A stretch of 44,854 nucleotides of DNA, taken from assembly GCF_009766085.1 (NCBI RefSeq), contig NZ_LMUF01000076.1:2525-47378 (forward strand), in the 5' to 3' direction. A program made the translations under genes and the position numbers. The DNA comes from Burkholderia sp. S171 (GTDB lineage Bacteria; Pseudomonadota; Gammaproteobacteria; Burkholderiales; Burkholderiaceae). This document shows positions 8,396 through 16,949 of this stretch, piece after piece; position 1 is the first letter of the stretch; every line of letters starts with the position of its first letter. Below the pieces are notes generated by a model, which saw nothing but the letters and a program-made list of their open reading frames with translations, was not told the origin of the DNA and searched no databases.

Positions 8396-9862
8396 ATGGC
8401 CAACAATACCTTGACTACGGCGTCCGGCGCGCCCGTCGGCGACAACCAGAATTCGCAGACCGTGGGACCTCGCGGTCCCATCACGTTGCAGGATTTCTGG
8501 CTGATCGAAAAGCTGGCGCATTTTGACCGGGAAGTGATTCCTGAGCGGCGCGTGCACGCGAAGGGATCGGGTGCATTCGGCACGCTGAAAATTACGCATG
8601 ACATTACGAAGTACAGCAAGGCGAAAGTATTCGACACGATCGGCAAGGAGACAAAAGCGTTCCTGCGTTTCTCCACCGTGGCCGGCGAGCGTGGCGCCGC
8701 CGATGCCGAGCGTGACGTACGCGGCTTCTCGATCAAGTTCTATACCGAGGAAGGCAACTGGGACGTCGTCGGCAACAATACGCCGGTGTTTTTCATCCGC
8801 GACCCGCTGAAATTTCCCGACTTCATCCATACGCAAAAGCGTGATCCGCGCACGAATATGCGCAGCGCTGCCAATATTTGGGACTTCTGGTCGCAGACGC
8901 CCGAGTCGCTGCATCAGGTCACCATTTTGATGAGCGATCGCGGCATTCCGAAGAATTTCCGGAAGATGCATGGCTTCGGCTCGCATACGTTCTCGTTCAT
9001 CAACGCGCAGAACCAGCGTCATTATGTGAAGTTCCACTACAAGTCCATGCAGGGCATTGAGAACGTCACGAATGCCGAAGCGAAGAAGATCATTGGCGAA
9101 GATCGTGAAAGCGCGCAACGCGATCTCTACGATGAAATCGAAAAGGGCAACTTTCCCAAATGGCGTTTCTGCATCCAGGTCATGACGGAAGAGCAAGCGC
9201 GCAATCATCACGAGAATCCCTTCGACATCACGAAAACGTGGTCGCAGAAAGAGTTTCCGTTGATCGATGTGGGCGTGCTGGAGTTGAACAAGAATCCGGA
9301 GAACTACTTCGCTGACGTGGAGCAAGCGGCATTCTCGCCGGCGAACGTGGTGCCGGGGATTGGTTTCTCGCCGGACCGGTTGCTGCAAGGGCGCCTGTTC
9401 TCGTATGGCGACACGCAGCGTTATCGGCTGGGTATCAATCATCACCAGATCGCGGTGAACGCGCCGCTCAATCCGAAGCACGCGCCGTATCACCGCGATG
9501 GTGCGGCGCGCAGCGACGGCAATCTGGGTAGCACCGCGAACTACGAACCGAATCGCTTCGGCGCGTTTCCGCAGGATCCATCGGTAAACGAACCACCGCT
9601 GGCCGTTGAAGGCGATATCGAGCGCTACGATCATCGCAAGGACGACGACTACTATAGCCACGCCCGCGCGCTGTTCAATCTCTTCAATTCCGACGAGAAG
9701 CAGCGTTTGTTCAGCAATATTGGTGAGGCAATTGCGGGCGTTCCCGAGGCCATCCTCGAGCGCCAGCTTGCGCTGTTTGAGAAGGTCGATCCGGCGTATG
9801 CGGCAGGCGTACGCAAGGCGCTTGGAAAGCCAACGCCGGTCTCGGAGACCGCATTGCCGTAA
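8396..9862 (+). CDS. katA: monofunctional heme catalase (KatA-type)
   Basis: This 488-residue small-subunit catalase breaks hydrogen peroxide into water and oxygen, in the cytoplasm since no signal peptide is present. The distal His54 is in RRVHAKGSGAFG, Asn127 in DVVGNNTPVFF, and the proximal heme Tyr in RLFSYGDTQRYRLG (about 337). Its length fits the small-subunit class rather than KatE-like large catalases. It stands alone between the pyrimidine operon terminator and a convergent gene. The 248-bp upstream gap holds that terminator and presumably the promoter, which I could not assign. AGAAGGAAG precedes the ATG. A symbol other than katA may be used in this species. Confidence 0.95.
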   Translation: MANNTLTTASGAPVGDNQNSQTVGPRGPITLQDFWLIEKLAHFDREVIPERRVHAKGSGAFGTLKITHDITKYSKAKVFDTIGKETKAFLRFSTVAGERGAADAERDVRGFSIKFYTEEGNWDVVGNNTPVFFIRDPLKFPDFIHTQKRDPRTNMRSAANIWDFWSQTPESLHQVTILMSDRGIPKNFRKMHGFGSHTFSFINAQNQRHYVKFHYKSMQGIENVTNAEAKKIIGEDRESAQRDLYDEIEKGNFPKWRFCIQVMTEEQARNHHENPFDITKTWSQKEFPLIDVGVLELNKNPENYFADVEQAAFSPANVVPGIGFSPDRLLQGRLFSYGDTQRYRLGINHHQIAVNAPLNPKHAPYHRDGAARSDGNLGSTANYEPNRFGAFPQDPSVNEPPLAVEGDIERYDHRKDDDYYSHARALFNLFNSDEKQRLFSNIGEAIAGVPEAILERQLALFEKVDPAYAAGVRKALGKPTPVSETALP

Positions 9863-9893
9863 ACCGGTTTGATGTTCGTTTCAATGTTCAATG

Positions 9894-9930
9894 AAGGCCT
9901 CGCGTTCTCGATCTGGAACGCGGGGCCTTT
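9894..9930 (+). terminator. terminator after catalase
   Basis: AAGGCC-T-CGCGTTC pairs with GAACGCG-G-GGCCTT around an 8-nt loop, with one G-T pair, ending in a short T run. It lies between the convergent catalase and MSMEG_0569-family genes and mainly serves the plus strand. Confidence 0.75.
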
Positions 9931-9936
9931 GTCTAT

Positions 9937-11217
9937 TCAGACGGTCGCTTCGTAGTGCGCTGGCACTTTCGTTTCCCGGCAAGCGCCAATCTTTTCCACA
10001 ACATGCGCAGCGTCCCGCGCGACGCCTGAAAAGCGGCCTGATCCCCATGTATGCAGCCACGGCAAGCCGACGAAATAGAGACCGTCGAGCGGCGTCAGCC
10101 CACGCGTATGCGCGGGATAACCGCGGCCGTTGAAGATTGGTGCATCGAGCCAGCTGAAGTCCGGCGTAAAGCCGATGCACCACACGATCGAACCTATTGC
10201 GCTCGCTTGCAGATCGAGCGTGGTGCGTTCTTGCGCCGGCGACCACGCGGGTTCATAGCGCGATCCCGGCGGGGCATCGATTCCATTCTTTTCGATGTAA
10301 GCGTCGATTCCCGCGTTGATGCCGTTGAAGGTCTTGTCCGCGCTGTCGAGATTTTCGGTCAGGTTAGGCGCGAAGTGAAGCACGCCGTCTTGCAGATCCT
10401 GGAGCCGGCCGTACAGTTCCATGCCTTCGGCCGCGAACTTGCGCAGATCGATGTCACGGCCGCCATCACGGCCGGTCACATAGTGATTGGTATTGTCGCG
10501 GACACCTTCACGCAGTGGATGCTGATCGACGGGCATGTCGTAGTACTTCATGTCGGCGAGCCAGTCGACCACATCGCGGCCTCGATAAAAGCGCGCGCAA
10601 CGCGGCGCTTCGCCTACAGCAAGGATCACCTTGCGGCCTGCCAGATGCAAGTCTTCCGCGATCTGCGCGCCGGATTGCCCCGACCCGACCACCAGCACCG
10701 CGCCCTCGGGCAAAGCCTGCGGGTTGCGATATTCCGACGACTGGATTTGTTTGATCGAACGCGGCAAGCGTTCTGCCATGCGCGGCACGATGGGCGTGTG
10801 ATAACCGCCCGACGCGACCACGACCTGGTCCGCCGTGAACTGCCCCTGGCTGGTGGACACGCTGAAGCCACCTTCGCTGTTGCGTGCGACCCGCTGCACT
10901 TCCACGTGCTCGATGACGGGAGCATCAACCGTTCGAATGAAGCCATCGAGGTACTCGATGATCTCGTCCTTCTTCATGAAGCCATGCGGATCGTCGCCCG
11001 TGTAGGGGTAGCCGGGCAGCGCACATTGCCAGTTCGGCGTCACGAGGCAGAACGCGTCCCATCGTTGCGCGCGCCACGTATGGGTGACGGTATTTTTCTC
11101 CAGCACGAGATGATCGATCCCCGCCTGCTTCAGGTAATAGCTGGCCGACAATCCCGCCTGACCGCCACCCACCACGATGACGCTGGTATGCGTCGTGTTG
11201 CCCGATGTTTGCGACAT
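9937..11217 (-). CDS. Nit1C flavin-dependent oxidoreductase, MSMEG_0569 family
   Basis: This 426-residue flavoprotein resembles flavin-containing/Baeyer-Villiger-type monooxygenases. It has an N-terminal FAD motif VIVVGGGQAGLSASYYLKQ and an internal NADPH motif VLVVGSGQSGAQIAEDL. It is the last gene of the minus-strand Nit1C operon, 28 bp after the MSMEG_0570 gene. The start at 11217 has AAAGGA upstream; the longer open frame to 11568 overlaps MSMEG_0570 and is not used. In the cyanide-growing Pseudomonas fluorescens NCIMB 11764 the Nit1C cluster is linked to cyanide assimilation, but the substrate of this oxygenase is not known to me. Confidence 0.9.
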   Translation of the reverse strand: MSQTSGNTTHTSVIVVGGGQAGLSASYYLKQAGIDHLVLEKNTVTHTWRAQRWDAFCLVTPNWQCALPGYPYTGDDPHGFMKKDEIIEYLDGFIRTVDAPVIEHVEVQRVARNSEGGFSVSTSQGQFTADQVVVASGGYHTPIVPRMAERLPRSIKQIQSSEYRNPQALPEGAVLVVGSGQSGAQIAEDLHLAGRKVILAVGEAPRCARFYRGRDVVDWLADMKYYDMPVDQHPLREGVRDNTNHYVTGRDGGRDIDLRKFAAEGMELYGRLQDLQDGVLHFAPNLTENLDSADKTFNGINAGIDAYIEKNGIDAPPGSRYEPAWSPAQERTTLDLQASAIGSIVWCIGFTPDFSWLDAPIFNGRGYPAHTRGLTPLDGLYFVGLPWLHTWGSGRFSGVARDAAHVVEKIGACRETKVPAHYEATV

Positions 11218-11245
11218 GATTCGTCCTTTCGAAAAAGAGTGGCGT

Positions 11246-11530
11246 TCAGACGAGCGCGATGACCCTGACCTTCGCATCCGGTTCATCGAGAAAACGTTCG
11301 GCCTCGACTTCGATCTTCGCGAGCTGGTCCATTGCCGCCGAGCAGGCAAAGCCGTACTTTTCACGCACGCGTTCCGAGGCAATGTTGAGTGCTTCGCGGG
11401 CGCGCGAGACGAAGTCATCGACGGGATAGTCTTCTCCCGGCGTAAAGAAATCGCTGACCACTTGCGAAGGCGAATAACAGTTTGCTTCCCTGTTATCGGG
11501 CCATTGGATTCGAAAATGCATGACCGGCAT
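11246..11530 (-). CDS. MSMEG_0570 family nitrogen starvation response protein
   Basis: This 94-residue protein is a conserved Nit1C component. It begins MPVMHFRIQWPDNREANCYSPSQ-like and contains a basic-acidic helical middle (VSRAREALNIASERVREKYGF). There is no signal peptide or membrane segment. It may be an accessory or carrier subunit; no reaction can be read from it. It lies 9 bp after the glycosyltransferase and 28 bp before the flavoprotein. It is named from the family found across cyanobacteria, mycobacteria and proteobacteria. Confidence 0.85.
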   Translation of the reverse strand: MPVMHFRIQWPDNREANCYSPSQVVSDFFTPGEDYPVDDFVSRAREALNIASERVREKYGFACSAAMDQLAKIEVEAERFLDEPDAKVRVIALV

Positions 11531-11539
11531 AACGGGTTC

Positions 11540-12709
11540 CTAAAGTGTTGGAAGAGAGCGGCTTGCAAGCAAGGCGCTGTAAATGTCGAGGTGTTTTCGT
11601 GCCGATGCCTGCCAGCTCATTCGATCCAGCAACGCGGGTACGGCGTGATTAAAGTCGGTTCGATGACGGCCGTCGATCACGCGTGTGAGCGCGTCAGCGA
11701 TCGACGTTGAATTCGTGGGCGTGGCCCAGCAGCAGAGAGCGTTGTCGAGATACTCGGTGAACGGCGCGATGTTCGACGCCACGACGGGCGTGCCGCATGC
11801 AAGCGCTTCGAGTACGACGAGACCGAAACCTTCGCGCAGCGAGACCATGGCGAGGACATCGGCGCAACGGAAAAGAGCAGGCATTTCGGCGTCATGTAGT
11901 GGGCCGGTGATGCTCACCGCTTGCGACAACCCGAACGCGGACACGCGATCCATGAAGGCACGCGCGTAAGCGTCGTGATCGAGCAGACTTGCACCGCCCG
12001 CGATTACAAGACGCGCGCGTGGATAGTGTTTAACCAGTTCCGCGAACGCATCGAGCAGGCCGAGCGTGTTCTTGCGCGCTTCGATGCCACCGACCGCGAG
12101 CACGACGGGCCCACCATCGCGGATGCCAAGCCGCTGCCGTAATTTTTCATCGTGAGGCGTACGTTGTGTCGAGTAACGTTTCAGATCGACACCGTTCGGC
12201 ACCGTCGCCGCTTCTATTCCGTACGTGTTGCGCATCTCGCGCGTCCATACTTCGCTCACGCACAGCACGCGGTCGGCGTCGCGCCACGCACGCTTTTGCC
12301 AGGCGGCGAGGCGCGGGTTGTCGAAATGGTCCAGGTGGTGAACGGTTCGCACAAAACCCGCTATTTCACCTTCCGCCGTTAACTCTGCAAGCGCGTTTCC
12401 ACTGATGCTGTCCTGCGCATGCAGCACTTCGAAGCTGCGCGGATCGCACGCTTTTACGCTGGTCTTGAGCGCGCGGAGCCGCGCATCGACGAGTGCGACC
12501 GTGGTGTGTTGCGAATCTTCGATGGTCGCGAGAATCACGCGGCATGGCGGCTCCCGGAAGAGCGTTTCTCCGGCCACGGCCGGCGCGAAGAGCGTTACAT
12601 CATGGCCTTCGTCAACAAGCGCACTCGCGAGTTCGAGTGCATGCACCACACCACCACGTGGATTGACTGAGTGCGTGGTGAGCGCTATCCGCATCGGCGT
12701 GGGTGTCAT
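11540..12709 (-). CDS. Nit1C glycosyltransferase, MSMEG_0565 family (GT4 type)
   Basis: This 389-residue GT-B retaining glycosyltransferase has an N-terminal acceptor-domain start IALTTHSVNPRGGVVHALEL and a C-terminal GT4 donor site (GFGLVVLEALACGTPVVASN, the E-x7-E pattern). GGGAG precedes the ATG at 12709; an ATG five codons later is possible. It presumably transfers a sugar to the product or intermediate of the Nit1C pathway. Its presence argues that the cluster builds or modifies a small molecule rather than simply degrading a nitrile. The acceptor is unknown. Confidence 0.88.
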   Translation of the reverse strand: MTPTPMRIALTTHSVNPRGGVVHALELASALVDEGHDVTLFAPAVAGETLFREPPCRVILATIEDSQHTTVALVDARLRALKTSVKACDPRSFEVLHAQDSISGNALAELTAEGEIAGFVRTVHHLDHFDNPRLAAWQKRAWRDADRVLCVSEVWTREMRNTYGIEAATVPNGVDLKRYSTQRTPHDEKLRQRLGIRDGGPVVLAVGGIEARKNTLGLLDAFAELVKHYPRARLVIAGGASLLDHDAYARAFMDRVSAFGLSQAVSITGPLHDAEMPALFRCADVLAMVSLREGFGLVVLEALACGTPVVASNIAPFTEYLDNALCCWATPTNSTSIADALTRVIDGRHRTDFNHAVPALLDRMSWQASARKHLDIYSALLASRSLPTL

Positions 12710-12720
12710 GTCTGGCTCCC

Positions 12721-13692
12721 TTATCGTCCAACGATGAACGCGTCATCGTTGAAGTTCCAAAGCTCGGCCGACCCGCTGCCTTCGTGCAGCACCACTTTGC
12801 GCGAGATATCTACCGATCCGATCGCCGCACATGCCAGCTCACGTTCAACGAACAACTGTTCAACTTGAGCTGCGTGTTCTTCGCGTACGGACATCACGAA
12901 GCCGAAACTGGGGAACGCGCTTAACCAGCGCAGACGATCATGTCCAGGCGGCGACGGCAGACGCGAAAGATCGATACTCGCGCCCACGCCTGAGCATTCG
13001 AGCAGCATCAGCGCAGTGCCGAGTGCGCCAGCCATGCTGATGTCCTTGGCGGCATCGCAGAGACCGGTTTCGGCGAGCATGGGCAACAACTCAAGGTCAG
13101 CGCGCAGGCGCGCGGCCGGTGCACCAACCGAGGCATTCCAGAACGGATAGGGGTCTTCGAACTTACCGCGCAGGTCGACTGCCATCATGAGGCGGTCGCC
13201 GGGACGAGCATTGAAACTGGAAAGCAGTTTGTTCGCACGCCCAAGAATTGCCACTGCCAGTTGGGCCTGATCGCTGCGCGTGTTGCTATGGCCGCCGACA
13301 ATTGGAACGCCGTACGCGGACGATGCCGCTGCCATGCCCGCCAGCACGTCTTCGGCCGCAGGCAAGCCGTCGCTCCAGAGTGCATCGACAACGGCGATCG
13401 GGCGCCCGCCCATTGCGTAGATGTCGCTGACGTTGACCATCACGCTGCTGTAGCCGGCGAACCACGGCATGTCGCGCACGAAGTCGCTGACCATGCCTTC
13501 TATCGCGAACAGGAGGTGAGAGTCTCCGTCGGCAATGGCCGCGCAGTCGTCGCCCATGGCGACCGCTTGCGGCGCGTCGGAAACGCCACGCGGAACGTAC
13601 CGCGCAAGCGATGACATCACGCCCGCAATGTCGGTCTTATGTCGAAAGCCGCGCGTTTCCCTCAACGCGGCGACGAGGTCCGTCACCGTCAT
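12721..13692 (-). CDS. Nit1C AIR synthase-related protein, sll0787 family
   Basis: This 323-residue protein of the PurM/ThiL/SelD fold is expected to bind ATP and activate a carbonyl or carboxyl oxygen by phosphorylation. Visible features are AMGDDCAAI (N-terminal Asp-rich metal/ATP loop, near residue 40) and the glycine-rich VGGHSNTRS. The ATG at 13692 overlaps the upstream GNAT stop by 4 bp (ATGA), indicating translational coupling; a longer frame to 13989 is ignored. In some bacteria the GNAT and AIR-synthase-like parts are reported as domains of one MSMEG_0567-type protein; here they are two genes. The substrate is unknown. Confidence 0.88.
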   Translation of the reverse strand: MTVTDLVAALRETRGFRHKTDIAGVMSSLARYVPRGVSDAPQAVAMGDDCAAIADGDSHLLFAIEGMVSDFVRDMPWFAGYSSVMVNVSDIYAMGGRPIAVVDALWSDGLPAAEDVLAGMAAASSAYGVPIVGGHSNTRSDQAQLAVAILGRANKLLSSFNARPGDRLMMAVDLRGKFEDPYPFWNASVGAPAARLRADLELLPMLAETGLCDAAKDISMAGALGTALMLLECSGVGASIDLSRLPSPPGHDRLRWLSAFPSFGFVMSVREEHAAQVEQLFVERELACAAIGSVDISRKVVLHEGSGSAELWNFNDDAFIVGR

Positions 13693-14249
13693 GACGTGCT
13701 CCGCGCGGACGAATACTGCGTCATGAAACCGCTCTGCGGTGTCACACAAGGCGGGTAGAACGCGAGATCCGCCTGCATCAGATGATGGGGCCGGCCATGC
13801 ATGAGTTCTTCGGAGAGCGTGGTCCAGTGCAGCGAATGAAATAGTGCTGCGTTCTGGCTCTGCACATGCGCGAGGAAAGTTGTGCAGCCAAGCGCATGCG
13901 CGCTGCTGACTGCCAGCTTGATCAGCGTTGCGCCAAGCTTGCCGTGCCGCCGGAACGCGGCATGCACGGCGAGCCGCGAGCCGGTCCATACACCCGGTTC
14001 GTCCTCGTGAATCCGTACCGTGCCGACCACCTGCTCAGGCATCCCGCCGATACAACTCACCGCCACGAGCAGTTGCGCGCGCTCGTCGATTTCATCGCGG
14101 TCATCGCCGATAAAAATCCCCTGCTCGATGCAGAACACCGCCCGCCGCAGCTTGTACGCTTCGTTCGTTTCCCACGGCAGCGTCGTCCACTTGATCGTGT
14201 AGCTGGCAGGGGTATAGAGGCGCGCAAGGTCTTCGGTATCGGCGAGCAT
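13689..14249 (-). CDS. Nit1C N-acetyltransferase, MSMEG_0567/Sll0786 family (GNAT)
   Basis: This 186-residue GNAT-fold protein has VVGTVRIHED (strand 4/beta-bulge) and the acetyl-CoA loop region RRHGKLGATLIKLAVSSA near residues 105-125. The ATG at 14249 lies 2 bp after the radical SAM stop, and its own stop overlaps the next start, so translation is probably coupled. An upstream ATG at 14291 would overlap the radical SAM gene by 40 bp and is less likely. The acyl donor and acceptor are unknown; the family is known chiefly from its fixed place in Nit1C clusters. Confidence 0.88.
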   Translation of the reverse strand: MLADTEDLARLYTPASYTIKWTTLPWETNEAYKLRRAVFCIEQGIFIGDDRDEIDERAQLLVAVSCIGGMPEQVVGTVRIHEDEPGVWTGSRLAVHAAFRRHGKLGATLIKLAVSSAHALGCTTFLAHVQSQNAALFHSLHWTTLSEELMHGRPHHLMQADLAFYPPCVTPQSGFMTQYSSARSTS

Positions 14250-14251
14250 GA

Positions 14252-15370
14252 TCAGACCTCGTAGGATGACAACGACGAACACGCGCCGCATTTGCCGCAG
14301 CCGGCCTTGATATCGGCGGAGCGTATGCCGCCTGCCGACACCATCGCGCCAAGCGGTTGCAGCACCGACTTCATGAACTCGGGTGACGGCGCCGGATGAT
14401 CCTCGAGCGGCGTGCCGCTGATCGGCACGAACGGGACCACGAACGGATACACGCCGATATCGACCAGTTCGCGCGAGATCGCGAGAATGGCCTCTGCCGT
14501 GTCACCAAGACCCGCGAGTATGTAGGTGCTCACCTGACCCCGGCCGAACACCGCCACGGCCGCCCTGAAGGCTTCCATGTAGCGCGAGATGGGCACGCTC
14601 GCCTTGCCCGGCATGATCTGTTCGCGCAACGCAGGGGTGACGACTTCGAGATGCATGCCGAGCGTATCGATGCCGCTTGCACGCATGCGCTCGAACCATT
14701 TGTCGTCATCGGGTGGTTCGCATTGCGCCTGGATCGGCAGGTCGACCGCAGCCTTGATCGCGAACGCGCTTTCGCACAGGATCTGCGCGCCACGATCCTT
14801 GGTGGGTGGCGTGCCGGTGGTCAGGACCATGTGCTTGACGCCATCGAGCAACACAGCCGCGCGAGCGACCTCCGCCAATTGCTCGGGCGTCTTGCGGGCA
14901 ATGGTCCTTCCAGCCGCAAGCGATTGCCCGATTGCGCAGAACTTGCAAGTCTTCTTGCGGCTTTCATACCGGATGCAGGTTTGCAGCACCGTCGTGGCAA
15001 GCACGTCCGACCCATGCAAGGTTGCGATGTGCGAGTAGGGCACGCCGTCGAACGTTTGCATGGCGTAGAAACGCGGCGCCTTCGGGAAGCTGATGCTCGC
15101 GATGGGGATCGATCCACGCAGCAATGCGCTGCTGCCGTTTGCATTGGGCGCTGACGCCACGAACGGCGAGTGCCACGCGGTGTTGGTATGGACCGGCACC
15201 ATGATCGTCACGCCGTCGATAGTGACTGCCTTGTGATCGGACGGACCCGCGCCGCCGCGTCGGCTGGCCACGCTGAGACCCGCGTCCGGATCGGCGAGAC
15301 GCAAGCCCGCCGATTGCAGTTCAGTCATCAATTGCCGGCTCACGGCCGACAAGGTCTCGTTCGCGTTCAA
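14252..15370 (-). CDS. Nit1C radical SAM protein, MSMEG_0568 family
   Basis: This 372-residue radical SAM enzyme has a non-canonical cluster motif C-x9-C-x2-C (Cys132, Cys142, Cys145 in TCIRYESRKKTCKFC) in place of C-x3-C-x2-C. A second Cys set, Cys358/361/364 (GCGKCGAC), lies 8 residues from the C-terminus and could hold an auxiliary Fe-S cluster. The start is uncertain. A TTG at 15370 has GGGGGA upstream and overlaps the nitrilase by 50 bp; an ATG at 15328 (residue 15) overlaps it by only 8 bp but lacks a Shine-Dalgarno. It should generate a 5'-deoxyadenosyl radical; the substrate is unknown. Confidence 0.9.
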   Translation of the reverse strand: MNANETLSAVSRQLMTELQSAGLRLADPDAGLSVASRRGGAGPSDHKAVTIDGVTIMVPVHTNTAWHSPFVASAPNANGSSALLRGSIPIASISFPKAPRFYAMQTFDGVPYSHIATLHGSDVLATTVLQTCIRYESRKKTCKFCAIGQSLAAGRTIARKTPEQLAEVARAAVLLDGVKHMVLTTGTPPTKDRGAQILCESAFAIKAAVDLPIQAQCEPPDDDKWFERMRASGIDTLGMHLEVVTPALREQIMPGKASVPISRYMEAFRAAVAVFGRGQVSTYILAGLGDTAEAILAISRELVDIGVYPFVVPFVPISGTPLEDHPAPSPEFMKSVLQPLGAMVSAGGIRSADIKAGCGKCGACSSLSSYEV

Positions 15371-16334
15371 GGTGCAATCCCCCGGTTGAAGGTGAGAAGC
15401 TGTTCATGGGTGCCGACGTCACTGCCGGCCGGTCGTTGATCGCGAGGCTAAGCAATTCGGGCCGCGCGTAGTGACCGACAGAGTCCATCATGCGTTTGCG
15501 TTTGGTGATCAGCGACATGTCCAGGTCAGCGATAACCATGCCCTCGCCCTCACGCAGCGGCGGGGCGAGATGCTGGCCTTCGGGCGAGATGATCGCCGTG
15601 TTGCAGCCGCCGCGAAGTGCCTTCTGCAGGCCGGGATCTTTCGTGATCGATTCGATCTGTTGCTCTGTCAGCCAGCCGGTGGAATTGATCACGAAGCAGC
15701 CGGATTCCAGCGCGTGATGCCGGATGGTCACTTCGATCTGTTCACCGAAGATGGGCCCGACCAGCGAGCCCGGAAACTGGCTGCAATGAATTTCTTCGTG
15801 CTGGGTCATCAGCGCATAACGCGCAAGCGGGTTGTAGTGCTCCCAGCAAGCGAGTGCACCCACCCGGCCGATACGCGTCTCCGCTACCTTCAGGCCAGCT
15901 GCGTCGCCCATGCCCCAGATCATCCGTTCGTGAAACGTCGGCGTGATCTTGCGGCGCTTGAGCAGCAACTCGCCGTCGGTATCGAAGATCAGTTGTGTGT
16001 TGTATAAGCTGCCGTGATCGCGCTCGTTCACGCCGAGCACGACGACCATGCCGTGCCGCCGCGCCCGCTCCGCTACCGCGTGCGTCACCGGCCCGGGCAC
16101 GACTACGGCTTCGTCATAGAGCCGCATGTGTTCGGCACCCGACGCCACCGGTGCCCGCACGAACGAAAAGTACGGGTAGTAGGGCAGGAAGGTCTCGGGG
16201 AAGACGATAAGCTGCACGCCCTGGCGTGCGGCGTCGTCGATCGTTTCGAGGACCTTTTCGAGCGTGCCACCGGGCCGTTCGAGATCCGGTGCTATCTGGA
16301 CCGCGGCGGCGCGGACGATTCTCTTGTCGGGCAT
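15321..16334 (-). CDS. nit1: nitrilase of Nit1C cluster (Nit6803 family)
   Basis: This 337-residue nitrilase-superfamily enzyme converts a nitrile to carboxylate plus ammonia. The triad is intact: Glu47 (VFPETFLP), Lys129 (KRRKITPTFHERMIWG) and Cys163 (GALACWEHYNPL). Its spacing matches that of Synechocystis Nit6803. It is the second gene of the operon, 37 bp after the MSMEG_0572 gene. In cyanotrophic pseudomonads the orthologue (NitC) is linked to growth on cyanide or nitriles derived from it. Its natural nitrile may instead be an intermediate made by the radical SAM and flavoprotein partners. Confidence 0.93.
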   Translation of the reverse strand: MPDKRIVRAAAVQIAPDLERPGGTLEKVLETIDDAARQGVQLIVFPETFLPYYPYFSFVRAPVASGAEHMRLYDEAVVVPGPVTHAVAERARRHGMVVVLGVNERDHGSLYNTQLIFDTDGELLLKRRKITPTFHERMIWGMGDAAGLKVAETRIGRVGALACWEHYNPLARYALMTQHEEIHCSQFPGSLVGPIFGEQIEVTIRHHALESGCFVINSTGWLTEQQIESITKDPGLQKALRGGCNTAIISPEGQHLAPPLREGEGMVIADLDMSLITKRKRMMDSVGHYARPELLSLAINDRPAVTSAPMNSFSPSTGGLHLERERDLVGREPAIDD

Positions 16335-16371
16335 GGTCGTTCCGTGTTGATGAGAGGCTTCAGGCGCAGCG

Positions 16372-16854
16372 TCAGACGGTCCAGGTATTGATGATCAGCG
16401 CGCCGTCCTTGCGATGCAGCAGCTGGATGTCGAGCACGTCGAGCGGGCTGATCGGCTTGATGCCTTCGATCAGCGACGCTTCTCCCTGCCCATACAGCGC
16501 TTGCAGCGCAAAGCGGCATGCGTAGACCTTGCCGCCTTCCTCCATGAACTTCTGGATCTGCTTGTTGAAGTTCAGGTGGCCGGGAAACGCTTCGTCGCCG
16601 AGTGTCGGGAAACCGCGTTGAAGCCCGAGCGTCACGCCTGGGCCATACAGCAGCACCGAGGTTTCGAAACCCTTGCGCAACAGCCGCGTGGCTTGCAGCA
16701 AGTTGACGAAGCCGATGGATCCTTCGAATGCGACCGTGTGGAATGTCACCAGCGCCTTCTCGCCCGGCGTGGCCTTGACGTCTTCAAACACCTTCTCTTC
16801 ATAATCGACAAGGTAATCGCCTTTCTTGTGCATCGGGATATTGACGGCAGGCAT
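16372..16854 (-). CDS. MSMEG_0572/Sll0783 family nitrogen starvation response protein
   Basis: This 160-residue first gene of the Nit1C operon has a probable DsrE-like fold: alternating strands and helices with FHTVAFEGSIGFVNLLQATRL, a hydrophobic VLLYGPGVTLGL strand-loop, and VYACRFALQALYG with the single Cys typical of such folds. The name Sll0783 reflects strong induction of the Synechocystis homologue under nitrogen starvation. The sigma54 promoter at 16950-16965 points at this gene, leaving a leader of about 85 nt. The biochemical role is unknown. Confidence 0.9.
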   Translation of the reverse strand: MPAVNIPMHKKGDYLVDYEEKVFEDVKATPGEKALVTFHTVAFEGSIGFVNLLQATRLLRKGFETSVLLYGPGVTLGLQRGFPTLGDEAFPGHLNFNKQIQKFMEEGGKVYACRFALQALYGQGEASLIEGIKPISPLDVLDIQLLHRKDGALIINTWTV

Positions 16855-16949
16855 TCTAATCTCCAGTAAATAGACGATTTAATCAGTGGCGCCGACGTTT
16901 TCAAGCCAGTTTTAACGCGACACCAAACTTCGGGATACGAAGCTGTTAA

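Noticed and set aside
11217..11568. N-terminal extension of the MSMEG_0569 flavoprotein frame
   Set aside because: It overlaps the MSMEG_0570 gene in another frame, lacks family similarity, and the ATG at 11217 has a good ribosome site followed at once by the FAD motif.
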